From the NCBI RefSeq assembly GCF_024807145.1, contig NZ_JANUCA010000001.1, positions 1,033,266-1,097,265 of the forward strand: DNA of 64,000 nt, in the 5' to 3' direction. Shown one piece after another: positions 38,719 through 49,901 of the stretch (position 1 is the first letter of the stretch; the number at the start of each line of letters is the position of its first letter). A model generated the notes under the pieces. The model saw only the letters and a program-made list of their open reading frames with translations. It was not told the DNA's origin and made no database searches. The translations under genes and the position numbers were made by a program. The stretch comes from Microbacterium sp. AK031 (GTDB lineage Bacteria; Actinomycetota; Actinomycetes; Actinomycetales; Microbacteriaceae).

Positions 38719-39615
38719 TCAGAAGCCCAGGCGTCCCAGCTGTTTGGGATCGCGCTGCCATTCCTTGGCCACCTTCACGTGCAGCGCGAGGAAGACCCGC
38801 GTGCCGAGAAGCTCTTCGATGCCGACACGGGCCCGCTTTCCGACATCCGCCAGTCGCTTGCCCTTGTGACCGATGATGATCGCCTTCTGGCTGTCGCGCT
38901 CGACGACGATCTGCGCGTGCACATCGGTGAGATCGCTGTTCTCGCGCGGGGCGATGTCATCGATGACCACCGCGATGGAGTGCGGCAGTTCGTCGCGCAC
39001 GCCTTCCAGCGCGGCCTCGCGGATCATCTCCGCGACTCGATCCTCCTGCGATTCATCGGTCGTGATCCCTTCGGGATACAGAGCCGGTCCTGCCGGCATC
39101 ATCGAGAGCATCTCGTCCGTGAGCACGTCGAGTTGCTCACGGGTGAGGGCTGACAGCGGGATCACGGCAGCCCAGTCCTCTCGCAACGCATCGACTTCGA
39201 GGAGCCGCTCGGTGATCTGGTCACGATCGGCGATGTCGGTCTTGGTGACGATCGCGACCTTCTTCGCTCGCGCGTATCCGTCCAGAGACGCGGCGATGCG
39301 CCGATCGCCCGGCCCGACCTTCTCAGTCGCCGGGACGCAGAATCCGATCACGTCGACGTCGCCCAAGACCTGCTCCACGAGGTCGTTGAGGCGCTCACCG
39401 AGCAACGTGCGCGGCTTGTGGATACCGGGAGTGTCGACGATCACGAGCTGTCCGGCCGGTCGATTCAGGATGCCGCGGATGGCACGTCTGGTCGTCTGCG
39501 GCTTCTCGCTGGTGATGGCGATCTTCTCGCCGACCAGCGCGTTCGTCAGCGTGGACTTTCCTACGTTGGGACGCCCGACGAAGGTCGCGAATCCGCTGCG
39601 AGTGGTCTCAGTCAT
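38719..39615 (-). CDS. era: GTPase Era
   Basis: Essential GTPase for 30S ribosome maturation; 298 residues. G1 GRPNVGKST near 14-22, G3 DTPGIHKP near 61, G4 TKTD near 123, and a C-terminal KH domain with ERDSQKAIIIGHKGKRLAD that binds 16S rRNA. Overlaps the end of the CorC-like gene by eight bases. Era, YbeY and RsmE in one neighbourhood all act on 16S rRNA. Confidence 0.97.
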   Translation of the reverse strand: MTETTRSGFATFVGRPNVGKSTLTNALVGEKIAITSEKPQTTRRAIRGILNRPAGQLVIVDTPGIHKPRTLLGERLNDLVEQVLGDVDVIGFCVPATEKVGPGDRRIAASLDGYARAKKVAIVTKTDIADRDQITERLLEVDALREDWAAVIPLSALTREQLDVLTDEMLSMMPAGPALYPEGITTDESQEDRVAEMIREAALEGVRDELPHSIAVVIDDIAPRENSDLTDVHAQIVVERDSQKAIIIGHKGKRLADVGKRARVGIEELLGTRVFLALHVKVAKEWQRDPKQLGRLGF

Positions 39616-40885
39616 CGTCTGTCTCCTCTGTTGCGCCTTCGGCGCGTTCCACGAACACCGTGGCGATGCCCCGACCTCGACCGCGCGATGCGCCGCCGGT
39701 CAGGACCAGTCCATCGATCGTCGCCGTCACGCCCGGCTGTGGAATCTGGTCCACGGCCTTGCCGAGCAGCCCGCCGATGGAGTCGACGTCCTCGTCTTCG
39801 AGCTCGATGCCGAACAGGTCGCCGACGTCGTCCAGCGACAGCCGCGCACTGACGCGGTATCGACCCTCACCGAGTTCCACCACTTCGGCAGCAGCATGAT
39901 CGTATTCGTCGGAGATCTCGCCAACGAGCTCTTCGATCAGATCCTCCAGCGTGACGAGTCCGGAGATGCCGCCGTGCTCATCGATCACGAGGCACACGTG
40001 CACAGCATCGCGTTTCATCTGCTGCAGGAGCGTCTCGGCACGCATCGACTCAGGAACGAACGTCGCGGGTCTCGCGATCGGGCGGATGGATGCTGTGCGC
40101 CAGGCGCTGTCGTCACGATACGCGAACTGCACGAGGTCCTTGAGATAGAGAACGCCGACGACGTCGTCCGCATCGTCATCGACCACCGGCATCCGGGAGA
40201 CACCACGCTGAAGGAACAGCGCCATCGCCTCGCTGTTCGTGGCTTCGGCATCCACCGTCACCATCTCGGTGCGGGGCACCATGACCGCGCGCACGAACTG
40301 GTCGGTGAAGTCGAAGACGGAGTGGATGAGATCGCGATCATCCTCTTCGATGAGGTCGTTGGATGCGGCCTCGTCGACCATGCTGAGCAGCTGATCCTCA
40401 GACGTGAACGAGCTGCGTCCGGCGCCGGGCGTGACTTTGTTCCCGAGCACGACGAGGCCCTGGGCGATCGGTCCGAGGACGAGGCGCAGACCCCGGACGA
40501 TCGTGGCCGTTCCGCGGATCATGCCCTCGGAGCGCTGACGTCCGAACGTTCGCGGGCTCGCGCCGACGAGCACGAATGTGATCCCGGTCATGAGGATCGC
40601 TGCCGCGAGCATCGCCCACCCGATGTTCTCGAACATGATCGTGAATGCGACGGTGACGAGCACAGCGGCCGTCACCTCTACGAGAACACGGATGAACGCG
40701 ATCGCGTTGACGTGCGCGTCGAGGTCGGCGGCGATGCGTTCAAGCGCCTGCGCTCTGCGTCCCTCTGCGGCCATCTCGGCGAGATCACCACGGGAGGTGA
40801 CACCGTACGCGGCGTCGATCGCGGCCATCAGACCGCCGAAGGCCACCAGCAGCACGGCGGCGAGAAGCAGGAGGATCTCGGTCAT
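39608..40885 (-). CDS. Hemolysin/CorC family protein (DUF21-CBS-CorC_HlyC)
   Basis: 425 residues: N-terminal DUF21/CNNM membrane region with three or four helices (residues 1-150), a CBS domain pair around 205-330 including VMVPRTEMVTVDAE and VCLVIDEHGGISGLVTLEDLIEELVGEI, and a C-terminal CorC_HlyC domain. Relatives take part in magnesium or cobalt efflux. Start overlaps the ybeY stop (ATGA); the order ybeY-corC-era is conserved in actinobacteria. Confidence 0.93.
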   Translation of the reverse strand: MTEILLLLAAVLLVAFGGLMAAIDAAYGVTSRGDLAEMAAEGRRAQALERIAADLDAHVNAIAFIRVLVEVTAAVLVTVAFTIMFENIGWAMLAAAILMTGITFVLVGASPRTFGRQRSEGMIRGTATIVRGLRLVLGPIAQGLVVLGNKVTPGAGRSSFTSEDQLLSMVDEAASNDLIEEDDRDLIHSVFDFTDQFVRAVMVPRTEMVTVDAEATNSEAMALFLQRGVSRMPVVDDDADDVVGVLYLKDLVQFAYRDDSAWRTASIRPIARPATFVPESMRAETLLQQMKRDAVHVCLVIDEHGGISGLVTLEDLIEELVGEISDEYDHAAAEVVELGEGRYRVSARLSLDDVGDLFGIELEDEDVDSIGGLLGKAVDQIPQPGVTATIDGLVLTGGASRGRGRGIATVFVERAEGATEETDDD

Positions 40886-41340
40886 CGGTCGCGTTCGACG
40901 CGCGCGAACCCTTGAATCAGCTCCTTCTGCAGCCCGAACATCTCACGCTCCTCTTCGGGTTCGGCGTGGTCGTATCCGAGCAGGTGCAGCAGTCCGTGGG
41001 TGGTGAGGAGGATGAGCTCATCCATCAGCGTGTGACCGGCGGCCTGTGCCTGTGCTTCGGCGACCTGCGGGCACAGTACGATGTCGCCGAGGAGCCCGGG
41101 AGGGGTCGGGCGCTCTTCGGTGCCAGGACGCAACTCATCCATCGGGAAGCTGAGCACATCGGTCGGACCTGGCTCGTCCATCCACTGCACGTGGAGGGCT
41201 TCCATGGCGCCCTCGTCCACCAGCACGATCGCCACCTCGGCGTCGGCGCTGACGTGCAGCTGAGCGAGGTTGAAGTCGGTGAGACGCTGGAGCACCGTCT
41301 CGTCGACGTCGATGGCCGACTCGTTGTTGATCTCGATCAT
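40882..41340 (-). CDS. ybeY: Endoribonuclease YbeY
   Basis: Metal-dependent rRNA maturation and quality-control nuclease; 152 residues. The zinc site HGLLHLLGYDH (His-x3-His-x5-His) lies near 115-125, and DVLSFPMDEL near 60-69 is typical. Start overlaps the phoH stop (ATGA). Confidence 0.96.
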   Translation of the reverse strand: MIEINNESAIDVDETVLQRLTDFNLAQLHVSADAEVAIVLVDEGAMEALHVQWMDEPGPTDVLSFPMDELRPGTEERPTPPGLLGDIVLCPQVAEAQAQAAGHTLMDELILLTTHGLLHLLGYDHAEPEEEREMFGLQKELIQGFARVERDR

Positions 41341-42422
41341 GATGAGTGTCCTCGTTTCGGCGAGCGGTCCCTAGGGCCGGGACGCAGCCCCGCGCGGCGT
41401 TCGGCGCGGTTGGCGAACTCGTGAGCCTGTTCCCGCTCCGCGCGCTGCGCCGTACGCTGCTCGTCGTATTCGCTGTACGCGTCGACGATCCGGCCGACCA
41501 GCGAATGGCGCACGACATCGGCGCTCGTGAGCCTGGAGAAGTGGATGTCGTCGATGTCGTCAAGCACGCGGGTGACGAGACGGAGCCCCGATGCGCCCTG
41601 CGGCAGATCGACCTGGGTGATGTCTCCGGTGACGACCATCTTCGTGCCGAAACCGAGGCGCGTGAGGAACATCTTCATCTGCTCGGGTGTCGTGTTCTGC
41701 GCCTCATCGAGTACGACGAACGAATCGTTCAGTGTGCGGCCGCGCATGTACGCCAGAGGTGCCACCTCGATGGTCCCCGTAGCCATCAGTCGCGGTACGA
41801 CATCCGGATCCATCATCTCGTTGAGGGCGTCGTAGAGCGGGCGCAGGTACGGATCGATCTTGTCGTTCAGCGTGCCGGGAAGGAACCCGAGTCGCTCCCC
41901 CGCCTCCACGGCAGGACGCGTGAGGATGATGCGGGTGACCTCTTTGCGCTGCAGCGCCTGCACTGCCTTCGCCATTGCGAGGTAGGTCTTTCCGGTTCCG
42001 GCGGGGCCGATGCCGAACACGATCGTGTTCTCTTCGATCGCGTCGACGTACTCCTTCTGCCCCAGTGTCTTCGGGCGGATCACTCGGCCACGCGTCGACA
42101 GGATCGCTTCACCGAGCACCTCGCTCGGTCGCGGTCCGCCCTCCTGACGCAGCATGCGCGCAGAGCTCTCGACGTCGCTGGGAGCGAGATCGTATCCGTC
42201 TCTGGTCATCGTGAGCAGTTCCTCCACCTGGGTCTTCGCCGCGGCGACGGGCACTGCCTCGCCGGTCAGTGTGATCTCGTTGCCGCGGACGAGCACCTGC
42301 ACTTCCGGGTGCTCTTTCTCCAGCATCCGCAGCAGTCGATCCTGCGGACCGAGCAGTCGCACCATGGCGATGCCGTCGACGTAGATCCGCTCGACGAGCG
42401 TCTGCGGTTCCGCGTCAGGCAC
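41337..42422 (-). CDS. PhoH family protein
   Basis: P-loop ATPase of 361 residues with probable RNA-related function, next to ybeY as in most bacteria. Walker A is GPAGTGKTYLAMA near 140, Walker B FVVLDEAQNTTPEQ near 235, and VVTGDITQVDLP follows. The C-terminal 45 residues are charged and Arg-rich. GTG start inside the end of the HIT gene (eight-base overlap). Confidence 0.94.
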   Translation of the reverse strand: MPDAEPQTLVERIYVDGIAMVRLLGPQDRLLRMLEKEHPEVQVLVRGNEITLTGEAVPVAAAKTQVEELLTMTRDGYDLAPSDVESSARMLRQEGGPRPSEVLGEAILSTRGRVIRPKTLGQKEYVDAIEENTIVFGIGPAGTGKTYLAMAKAVQALQRKEVTRIILTRPAVEAGERLGFLPGTLNDKIDPYLRPLYDALNEMMDPDVVPRLMATGTIEVAPLAYMRGRTLNDSFVVLDEAQNTTPEQMKMFLTRLGFGTKMVVTGDITQVDLPQGASGLRLVTRVLDDIDDIHFSRLTSADVVRHSLVGRIVDAYSEYDEQRTAQRAEREQAHEFANRAERRAGLRPGPRDRSPKRGHSS

Positions 42423-42762
42423 CGAGACTCTTCTCCGTCAGCCCGCCGGCAAGGATGTGCGCATGAACGTGGAAGACGGTCTGCCCGGCATTGGCGCCCG
42501 TGTTAAAGACGAGGCGGAAATCCCCGTCAGAGTGATCAGCGGCGACTTGGGCGGCGAAGGCGATGAACTCGGCGAGCAGATCGGGATCTCCTGCTGCGAG
42601 CTCGGTGACGTCGCGGTACTGCTCGGTCTTGGGGATCACGAGCAGATGGACGGGGGCCTGCGGTGCGATGTCGCGAATCGCGAACAGCTTTCCGGTGGAT
42701 GCGATGATCTCACCGGGAACGTCACCGTTGAGGATTCGAGTGAAGATCGAGGGTTCCGTCAT
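42415..42762 (-). CDS. HIT family nucleotide-binding protein
   Basis: 115 residues, a histidine-triad protein of the Hint type that hydrolyses nucleotide phosphoramidates or AMP-lysine-like bonds. The triad is HVHAHILAG near 99-107 and a first His in VHLLVIPK. First gene of the HIT-phoH-ybeY-corC-era-oxidoreductase chain. Starts six bases after a TAGACT box, so the chain probably has its own leaderless promoter here. Confidence 0.94.
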   Translation of the reverse strand: MTEPSIFTRILNGDVPGEIIASTGKLFAIRDIAPQAPVHLLVIPKTEQYRDVTELAAGDPDLLAEFIAFAAQVAADHSDGDFRLVFNTGANAGQTVFHVHAHILAGGLTEKSLGA

Positions 42763-42768
42763 GTTTCC

Positions 42769-42774
42769 AGTCTA
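42769..42774 (-). promoter_or_regulatory. -10 box TAGACT before the HIT gene
   Basis: TAGACT, six bases, then the ATG at 42762. It follows the rsmE terminator and begins a separate transcript. Confidence 0.6.
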
Positions 42775-42831
42775 CGGGGCGCCGGTCGGCACTGGCAGAT
42801 GCCTCAGCATCGGAGCCCAGCGATGGAAGAA

Positions 42832-42871
42832 GGGGTTCGGGGCTCTGGATCGCTCCAGAGCCCCGAACCCC
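42832..42871 (-). terminator. Terminator of the hrcA-dnaJ-rsmE transcript
   Basis: An 18-bp perfect stem (42832-42849 with 42854-42871, 4-base loop) about 20 bases after rsmE. On the minus strand it is followed by TTCTTCC. Confidence 0.8.
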
Positions 42872-42890
42872 TGCCGCTCTGGCAGCGCGG

Positions 42891-43619
42891 CTACCAGCGG
42901 CCGAGCGCAGCGGACAGTACCGCGATCGCGGCAGGGCCCGCTGTCGACGTGCGAAGGACGGTCTCTCCGAGGCGGACGCGCTCCGCGCCGGCGGCCTCGA
43001 ACTTCGCGAGTTCCTCTGGTGTGATGCCGCCCTCCGGGCCGACGACGAGCACCAGGTCTCGGCCATCCGTCTTGATCGACGACAGCCTGGTGCTGGCGGT
43101 GGGATCGAGCACCAGCATCCGCTGCCCCTCGGCGCGTGCGATGAGCTGCCCCGTCGAAAGCGGCGCTGACACCTCGGGCACCCACGCACGATGAGCCTGT
43201 TTCGAAGCCTCGCGAACGATCGCACCCCATCGCTCGCGGCCCTTGACCGCCTTCGGGCCCTCCCACCGGGAGATGCTCCGCGAGGCCTGCCACGGCACGA
43301 CCTCATCGACACCCAACTCGCACGCGGCCTGAACCGCGAGCTCGTCACGGTCACCCTTGGCGAGTGCCTGCACAAGCACCAGACGGGTCGACGGTGCGTC
43401 TGCTTCGACACGGCCGGTGACCCGCACGTCGACGCGTGTCGCCGAGACATCCGTCACCGCGCCGTCCAGCCACGTGCCAGCGCCATCGCCGATGGTGACC
43501 GTCTCTCCGACTCGCAGCCGGCGCACGACCGCGGCGTGCTTGGCCTCGGCTCCGGTCAGTGACACGATGTCGCCTACAGCTGCCGAGCCGGAGCTCTCCA
43601 CGAGGAAGTGCAGCGCCAT
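42891..43619 (-). CDS. rsmE: 16S rRNA (uracil1498-N3)-methyltransferase
   Basis: SPOUT-class methyltransferase of 242 residues acting on 16S rRNA. The N-terminal PUA-like part has GAEAKHAAVVRRLRVGE; the knot region has LVLVVGPEGGITPEELAKFEAAGA near 190-213 and the end VRLGETVLRTSTAGPAAIAVLSA, which bind S-adenosylmethionine. Follows dnaJ by 13 bases and ends the CIRCE-controlled unit. Confidence 0.95.
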   Translation of the reverse strand: MALHFLVESSGSAAVGDIVSLTGAEAKHAAVVRRLRVGETVTIGDGAGTWLDGAVTDVSATRVDVRVTGRVEADAPSTRLVLVQALAKGDRDELAVQAACELGVDEVVPWQASRSISRWEGPKAVKGRERWGAIVREASKQAHRAWVPEVSAPLSTGQLIARAEGQRMLVLDPTASTRLSSIKTDGRDLVLVVGPEGGITPEELAKFEAAGAERVRLGETVLRTSTAGPAAIAVLSAALGRW

Positions 43620-43632
43620 GAGGGCCTCCAGC

Positions 43633-44748
43633 TCAGTGACGGAAACGGTCGCGCAGCTTCGAGAACAGTCCCTGCTGGAACTGCGCGAGCTGAGGACCGG
43701 GTGACTTCTGCTTCTTCGCGAAATCCTCGATCAGCGCGCGCTGCGCCGAATCGAGCTTCGTCGGAGTCACCACTTGAACGCCCACTCGAAGATCCCCGCG
43801 CTGAGTTCCACGCAGCGGAGTGATACCGCGTCCCTTGATCGTGAGGACATCGCCCGACTGCACGCCAGGACGGATCTCGAGGTCGACCTTGCCGTCCAGC
43901 CCGTCGATCGCGGTTTCTGTCCCGAGGATCGCGTCCGACATCGAGACCTCGAGTGTCGCGAGCAGATCGTCGCCGTCGCGGCTGAAGGATGCGTGAGGCG
44001 AGACGGTGACCTCGACGTACAGATCTCCGTTCGGGCCGCCAGCCTTTCCGACCTCGCCCGACCCCGGAAGCTGCAGACGCAGGCCGGTCTCCACACCTGA
44101 AGGAATATCGAGCGAGACCGTGCGACGAGACCGCACCCGGCCCTGGCCACCGCACGTACCGCACGGGTGCGGGATCGTGGTGCCGTATCCCTCGCAGCTG
44201 CCGCAGGGCTGCGACGTGACGACGTTGCCGAGCAGGCTGCGCACCTGGCGCTGCACGTGACCCGTCCCGCCGCAGATGTCGCAGGTCATGGGCGACGTAC
44301 CCGCCTGCGTGCACGAGCCCTGACAGGTTTCGCACAGCACGGCCGTGTCGACCTCGATGTCACGGTGTGCACCGAAGACGACATCGCCCAGATCGAGCGT
44401 GACGCGCACGAGCGCATCCTGACCCCGCTCGCGACGCGAACGCGGACGGCCGCCTCGGCCCCCGCCCTGCGCGGCTCCGAAGAACGTCTCGAAGATGTCG
44501 CCGAAGCCACCGAATCCGCCGAAGTCGCCGCCGCCTGCACCGTCGCCCCCGCCCATGTCATAGCGGCGACGCGAATCGTCGTCGCTGAGCACGTCGTATG
44601 CATGGGTCACGCTCTTGAAGCGTTCTGCCGCGTCGTCCCCGGGATTCACATCCGGGTGCAGCTGTCGAGCGAGCTTCCGGTACGCCTTCTTGATCTCGTC
44701 CGTCGTCGCGTCACGTGACACTCCGAGAACCTCATAGTGGTCCGCCAC
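43633..44748 (-). CDS. dnaJ: Chaperone DnaJ (second DnaJ type, next to hrcA)
   Basis: Hsp40 co-chaperone of DnaK; 371 residues. J domain with the HPD motif ([11 protein letters not shown] near 29-39), a Gly/Phe-rich linker ([11 protein letters not shown]), four zinc repeats of CxxCxGxG type ([32 protein letters not shown]) and a substrate-binding C-terminus. The first repeat ends in Cys where Gly is usual. I chose GTG 44748 because GAAAGG lies five bases upstream; the GTG at 44754 touches it. No dnaK or grpE is nearby, so this is the hrcA-linked dnaJ2 type. Confidence 0.96.
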   Translation of the reverse strand: MADHYEVLGVSRDATTDEIKKAYRKLARQLHPDVNPGDDAAERFKSVTHAYDVLSDDDSRRRYDMGGGDGAGGGDFGGFGGFGDIFETFFGAAQGGGRGGRPRSRRERGQDALVRVTLDLGDVVFGAHRDIEVDTAVLCETCQGSCTQAGTSPMTCDICGGTGHVQRQVRSLLGNVVTSQPCGSCEGYGTTIPHPCGTCGGQGRVRSRRTVSLDIPSGVETGLRLQLPGSGEVGKAGGPNGDLYVEVTVSPHASFSRDGDDLLATLEVSMSDAILGTETAIDGLDGKVDLEIRPGVQSGDVLTIKGRGITPLRGTQRGDLRVGVQVVTPTKLDSAQRALIEDFAKKQKSPGPQLAQFQQGLFSKLRDRFRH

Positions 44749-44789
44749 AATCACCTTTCTGCGTGTGCAAGCTGTAGGAACGACCCGCC

Positions 44790-45824
44790 TCAGCGGCTCG
44801 TCTCGTCTTCGTCGAGCATGCGCGACAGATAACGGGCCACAGCCCGCGCCGCCGCAAGATTGCTCGGATAGTCCATTCGAGTCGGACCCATGACACCGAC
44901 GCGCGCCGTGCCGCCATGGGTCAGGTAGTTGCTGGCGACGATCGAAGCCTCGGGGAGCCCGAACGGTTCGTTCTCTGCGCCGATGCTCGCCGCCAGCCCG
45001 TGCTCGTCGGTCACCATCTCGCTCATGAGCCGCAGCAGAGTCACCTGCTCCTCGATCGCGGCGAGCAGCGGATGGATGCTGCCGCGGAAGTCCTGCTCGC
45101 GACGAGCAAGAGTCGCGGCTCCCGCCATGACCAGTCGCTCTTGGCGGAACTCGGCCAGCTCTTCGCTGATGATGCCGCCCAGAACCTGTATCGCCCCATC
45201 GACGCGGCTGCTTTCGTGCGTGCCGACGAGCAACTGCACGCGATCAGACGCCTCACGAACCGATTGACCCGTGAGCAGCGCCGACAGCCGAGCGCGCAGC
45301 ACCGCGACATCCTCATCGTCGAGATCGATCGGCAGTCCCGCAATGCGCTGGGACACACCACCGGCATCCGTCACCAGCACCACGAGCAGACGATTCGGGG
45401 CGAGCGCGACCAACTCGATGTGCGTCAGATGTGCACGCGCGAACGACGGATACTGCGCGAGCGCGACCTGACCGGTCAACTGCGTGAGCACGCGCACCGT
45501 GCGAGCCATCAGGTCGTCCAGGTCGGCCGGATCCATAAGGAAGGACTCGATGGCGCTGCGCTGCGCCGTCGAAAGCGGACGCAACTGCGCGAGATGGTTC
45601 ACGAAGACGCGATAGCCCTTGTCTGTCGGCACGCGGCCGGATGACGTATGCGGGGCGGTGATCAGCTCTTCGTCTTCGAGCTGCGCCATATCGTTGCGGA
45701 TCGTCGCCGCAGAGACGCCGAAAGAGTGCCGATCGACGATGGACTTGCTGCCGACGGGCTCGTGCGACTCGACGTAGTCCTGCACGATGGCTCTCAGAAC
45801 CTGCAGACCGCGTTCGCTGACCAT
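44790..45824 (-). CDS. hrcA: Heat-inducible transcription repressor HrcA
   Basis: Winged-helix repressor that binds CIRCE and is helped to fold by GroEL; 344 residues. N-terminal HTH with [26 protein letters not shown] near 33-58 and [17 protein letters not shown] near 60-76; the rest is a GAF-like domain. A strong GGAGGAG ribosome binding site and a CIRCE element lie directly upstream, so it represses itself together with dnaJ. Confidence 0.97.
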   Translation of the reverse strand: MVSERGLQVLRAIVQDYVESHEPVGSKSIVDRHSFGVSAATIRNDMAQLEDEELITAPHTSSGRVPTDKGYRVFVNHLAQLRPLSTAQRSAIESFLMDPADLDDLMARTVRVLTQLTGQVALAQYPSFARAHLTHIELVALAPNRLLVVLVTDAGGVSQRIAGLPIDLDDEDVAVLRARLSALLTGQSVREASDRVQLLVGTHESSRVDGAIQVLGGIISEELAEFRQERLVMAGAATLARREQDFRGSIHPLLAAIEEQVTLLRLMSEMVTDEHGLAASIGAENEPFGLPEASIVASNYLTHGGTARVGVMGPTRMDYPSNLAAARAVARYLSRMLDEDETSR

Positions 45825-45840
45825 GTCACACTCCTCCCGC

Positions 45841-45867
45841 CTGGCACTCGAATACTCAGAGTGCCAA
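45841..45867. promoter_or_regulatory. CIRCE operator upstream of hrcA
   Basis: CTGGCACTC, nine bases, then GAGTGCCAA. This is the CIRCE inverted repeat (consensus GCACTC-n9-GAGTGC) with both half-sites intact, 17 bases upstream of the hrcA ATG. HrcA binding here is established for the family. Confidence 0.92.
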
Positions 45868-45916
45868 TTCTACCCCGCCCGCGCTGAGACTCGGCAGGAG
45901 GTGGTGTGAACGCATC

Positions 45917-47137
45917 TCAGCCTGTGAGCGCGCGCACCACGGCATCGGCGAGCAGCCGCCCCCGCAGCGTTAGCCGCACACGTCCGCGCAGCGCGGCGGC
46001 TCCCTCGATCAGTCCGTCTGCGATGAGACCGGCGACGCGATCACGATTCTGAACTGGGATATCCGCGATTGCGAGGCCCTCAGCCAGCCTGCTCTCCAAC
46101 AGGACCCGCTCCAGCAGGTGCGCCTTCGCGTCCGGCCGTTCGGTGCCTGCCGCCGGCGATTCGGATGCTGCGACCCGCTGCGCATACGCGGCAGGATGCT
46201 TCACGTTCCACCAGCGAAGACCTGCCACGTGGCTGTGGGCGCCGGGTCCGAAGCCCCACCAGTCGTTTCCTCGCCAGTACGCCAGGTTGTGCCGGGAGCG
46301 CTGATCGTCGCTGCGCGCCCAGTTGCTGAGCTCGTACCATTCGAACCCTGCCCCGGCGAGACGCGCATCAGCGAGTTCGTACATGTCGGCCTGCAGATCG
46401 TCGTCAGGTCTCGGCACCTCGCCACGACGGATCTGGCGCGCGAGCTTCGTACCATCCTCGATGATCAGCGCGTATGCCGAGATGTGATCCGACTCCAGCG
46501 AGAGCGCGTCATCCAACGACGCTTCCCAGTCTGCGAGCGACTCTCCCGGCGCGCCGTAGATCAGGTCGACACTGACCGCGAGTCCGGCGTCCTTCGCCGC
46601 CTCGACCGCGGTGCGCACGTTCTCCGGCTGGTGGGTCCGGTCGAGCGCTGCGAGCACGTGAGGCACGGCCGACTGCATGCCGATCGACAGCCGCGTCACC
46701 CCGGCCTCTGCCAGCGTCCGCGCGACCGCAGGAGTCACGGTATCGGGATTTGCTTCGACCGTGACCTCTGCGCCATCCGCCATGCCGAAGGCGTCGACTG
46801 CACGCTCCAGCATCCGTGCGAGGTCTCCGGCCGGAAGCAGCGTCGGTGTCCCTCCCCCGAAGAACACCGTGTCCATCGGACGCAGCGCCCCGGCTTCGGA
46901 CAACACGCGACGCGCCAGCGAGATCTCCGCGGAGAGCGTGTCGGCGTAGTCTTCCTGACGCGCACCGCGAAGCTCACCAGAGGTGTAGGTGTTGAAATCG
47001 CAGTACCCACAGCGCACGCGGCAGAACGGGATGTGCACGTACGCGGAGAAGGGCACGCTCGCGTCGATCGCCAGATCAGGGGGGAGCCTGCCGTCCGACG
47101 GCGCCGGGTCTCCGAGCGGCAGCGGTCCGGCCATCAC
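45917..47137 (-). CDS. hemW: Radical SAM heme chaperone HemW (coproporphyrinogen III oxidase-like)
   Basis: 406 residues. The radical-SAM cluster motif is YVHIPFCRVRCGYCDFNTY (Cys-x3-Cys-x2-Cys near 38-45), followed by FFGGGTPTLLP near 93-103. The Cys pattern and the lack of the extra HemN Cys region favour HemW, a heme-insertion protein, over true HemN; this cannot be proved by motif alone. Start is GTG 47137 or the next codon, ATG 47134. It lies between hrcA and the DUF1990 gene on the same strand. Confidence 0.9.
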   Translation of the reverse strand: MMAGPLPLGDPAPSDGRLPPDLAIDASVPFSAYVHIPFCRVRCGYCDFNTYTSGELRGARQEDYADTLSAEISLARRVLSEAGALRPMDTVFFGGGTPTLLPAGDLARMLERAVDAFGMADGAEVTVEANPDTVTPAVARTLAEAGVTRLSIGMQSAVPHVLAALDRTHQPENVRTAVEAAKDAGLAVSVDLIYGAPGESLADWEASLDDALSLESDHISAYALIIEDGTKLARQIRRGEVPRPDDDLQADMYELADARLAGAGFEWYELSNWARSDDQRSRHNLAYWRGNDWWGFGPGAHSHVAGLRWWNVKHPAAYAQRVAASESPAAGTERPDAKAHLLERVLLESRLAEGLAIADIPVQNRDRVAGLIADGLIEGAAALRGRVRLTLRGRLLADAVVRALTG

Positions 47138-47161
47138 AACCGCACCATCAGGTGACCGCGA

Positions 47162-47815
47162 TCACAGCGGCGTGGCATACAGCGGGGAGATCGCGCGAAG
47201 GTAGCGCGCGAAAAGTTCTTTGCGGCGGCGCTTGACCAGGGCACGGATGACTCGGTAAATCAGCGCATTCGGCGCATCGAACGCGCGCACGGTGAACCAG
47301 ACCTCGTCATTGTCTTCGCGCCACTCGATCTCGAACAGCTCTTCACCGCTGACGACGGACCCGCCGACGGTTCCGAGCACGAAGCCGATACGACGCGGTT
47401 CCTCCGTCACCGAGATGACGCGGAGTTCAGCGTCGGCACGCATTCCCGCAACCCGACCCTGCAGGCGCAACGTCATGCCAGGACCCGCGAACGGCATTCC
47501 CTCGGCGTCGAAGCGCTGCTCGACCTCACGCGTGCTCGGAGCGATCGGTTTGCCCTCTGCATCGAAGCTGACTCCGGAGTAGGCGGGACCGGCAGCGGGA
47601 TGCACGTCCTCGATCCTGAGGCCGGCCGCGCGCTGCGCCGTCCACGACAGAAGCGCCTCACCGGCAGTCCGGAAGCGGTCCTCACCGCTGCCCAGTCGCC
47701 ACGAGTTCTCGGCCGGCACGCTGCGCTCCGGCGGATACTGCATCAGGTCGGGGGCATGAGTCGCCCCGACGGCGGCATAGTCCACCGTCTCGTCTCGGAA
47801 AGTCCCGCGCCGCAT
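47162..47815 (-). CDS. DUF1990 family protein
   Basis: 217 residues, no signal peptide or membrane helix. A fold of the START/SRPBCC type is suggested by the strand-rich C-terminal half (VWFTVRAFDAPNALIYRVIRALVKRRRKEL). An internal insertion with SFDAEGKPIAPSTREVEQRFD is present. Family function is unknown. Starts seven bases after a TAGGCT box, with no ribosome binding site. Placed between hemW and lepA. Confidence 0.8.
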   Translation of the reverse strand: MRRGTFRDETVDYAAVGATHAPDLMQYPPERSVPAENSWRLGSGEDRFRTAGEALLSWTAQRAAGLRIEDVHPAAGPAYSGVSFDAEGKPIAPSTREVEQRFDAEGMPFAGPGMTLRLQGRVAGMRADAELRVISVTEEPRRIGFVLGTVGGSVVSGEELFEIEWREDNDEVWFTVRAFDAPNALIYRVIRALVKRRRKELFARYLRAISPLYATPL

Positions 47816-47822
47816 GAGTTCC

Positions 47823-47828
47823 AGCCTA
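47823..47828 (-). promoter_or_regulatory. -10 box TAGGCT before the DUF1990 gene
   Basis: TAGGCT, seven bases, then the ATG at 47815. Confidence 0.5.
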
Positions 47829-47850
47829 CTTCGGGTTACCTGAACGGACA

Positions 47851-47869
47851 CCCCCCGCGCCGCGGGAGG
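47851..47869 (-). terminator. Weak hairpin after lepA
   Basis: CCTCCCGC pairs with GCGGGGGG (one G-T pair) around a 3-base loop, just after the lepA stop at 47877. No T-run, so termination is only likely. Confidence 0.4.
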
Positions 47870-47876
47870 CCCATCC

Positions 47877-49727
<1,851 letters not shown>

Positions 49728-49901
49728 GTCCCGACGATTCTACGTTCAGGAGGCCCTAATCCCCGATTCGTCTTGACGAGTGATAGTCTCCCGAGGTTGC
49801 CTTGGTTCAGATCTGTGAGACTGAGTGCCACGGGCGATCCTCCCGATTCAGCGTTGCGTCGGACGATCCCGAGCGCGTCTGTAAAAGAGAAAGACAAAAC
49901 C

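Noticed and set aside
38873..40915. 680-codon plus-strand frame across era and the CorC-like gene
   Set aside because: Antisense to two clear genes with proper starts and stops; no recognisable features.
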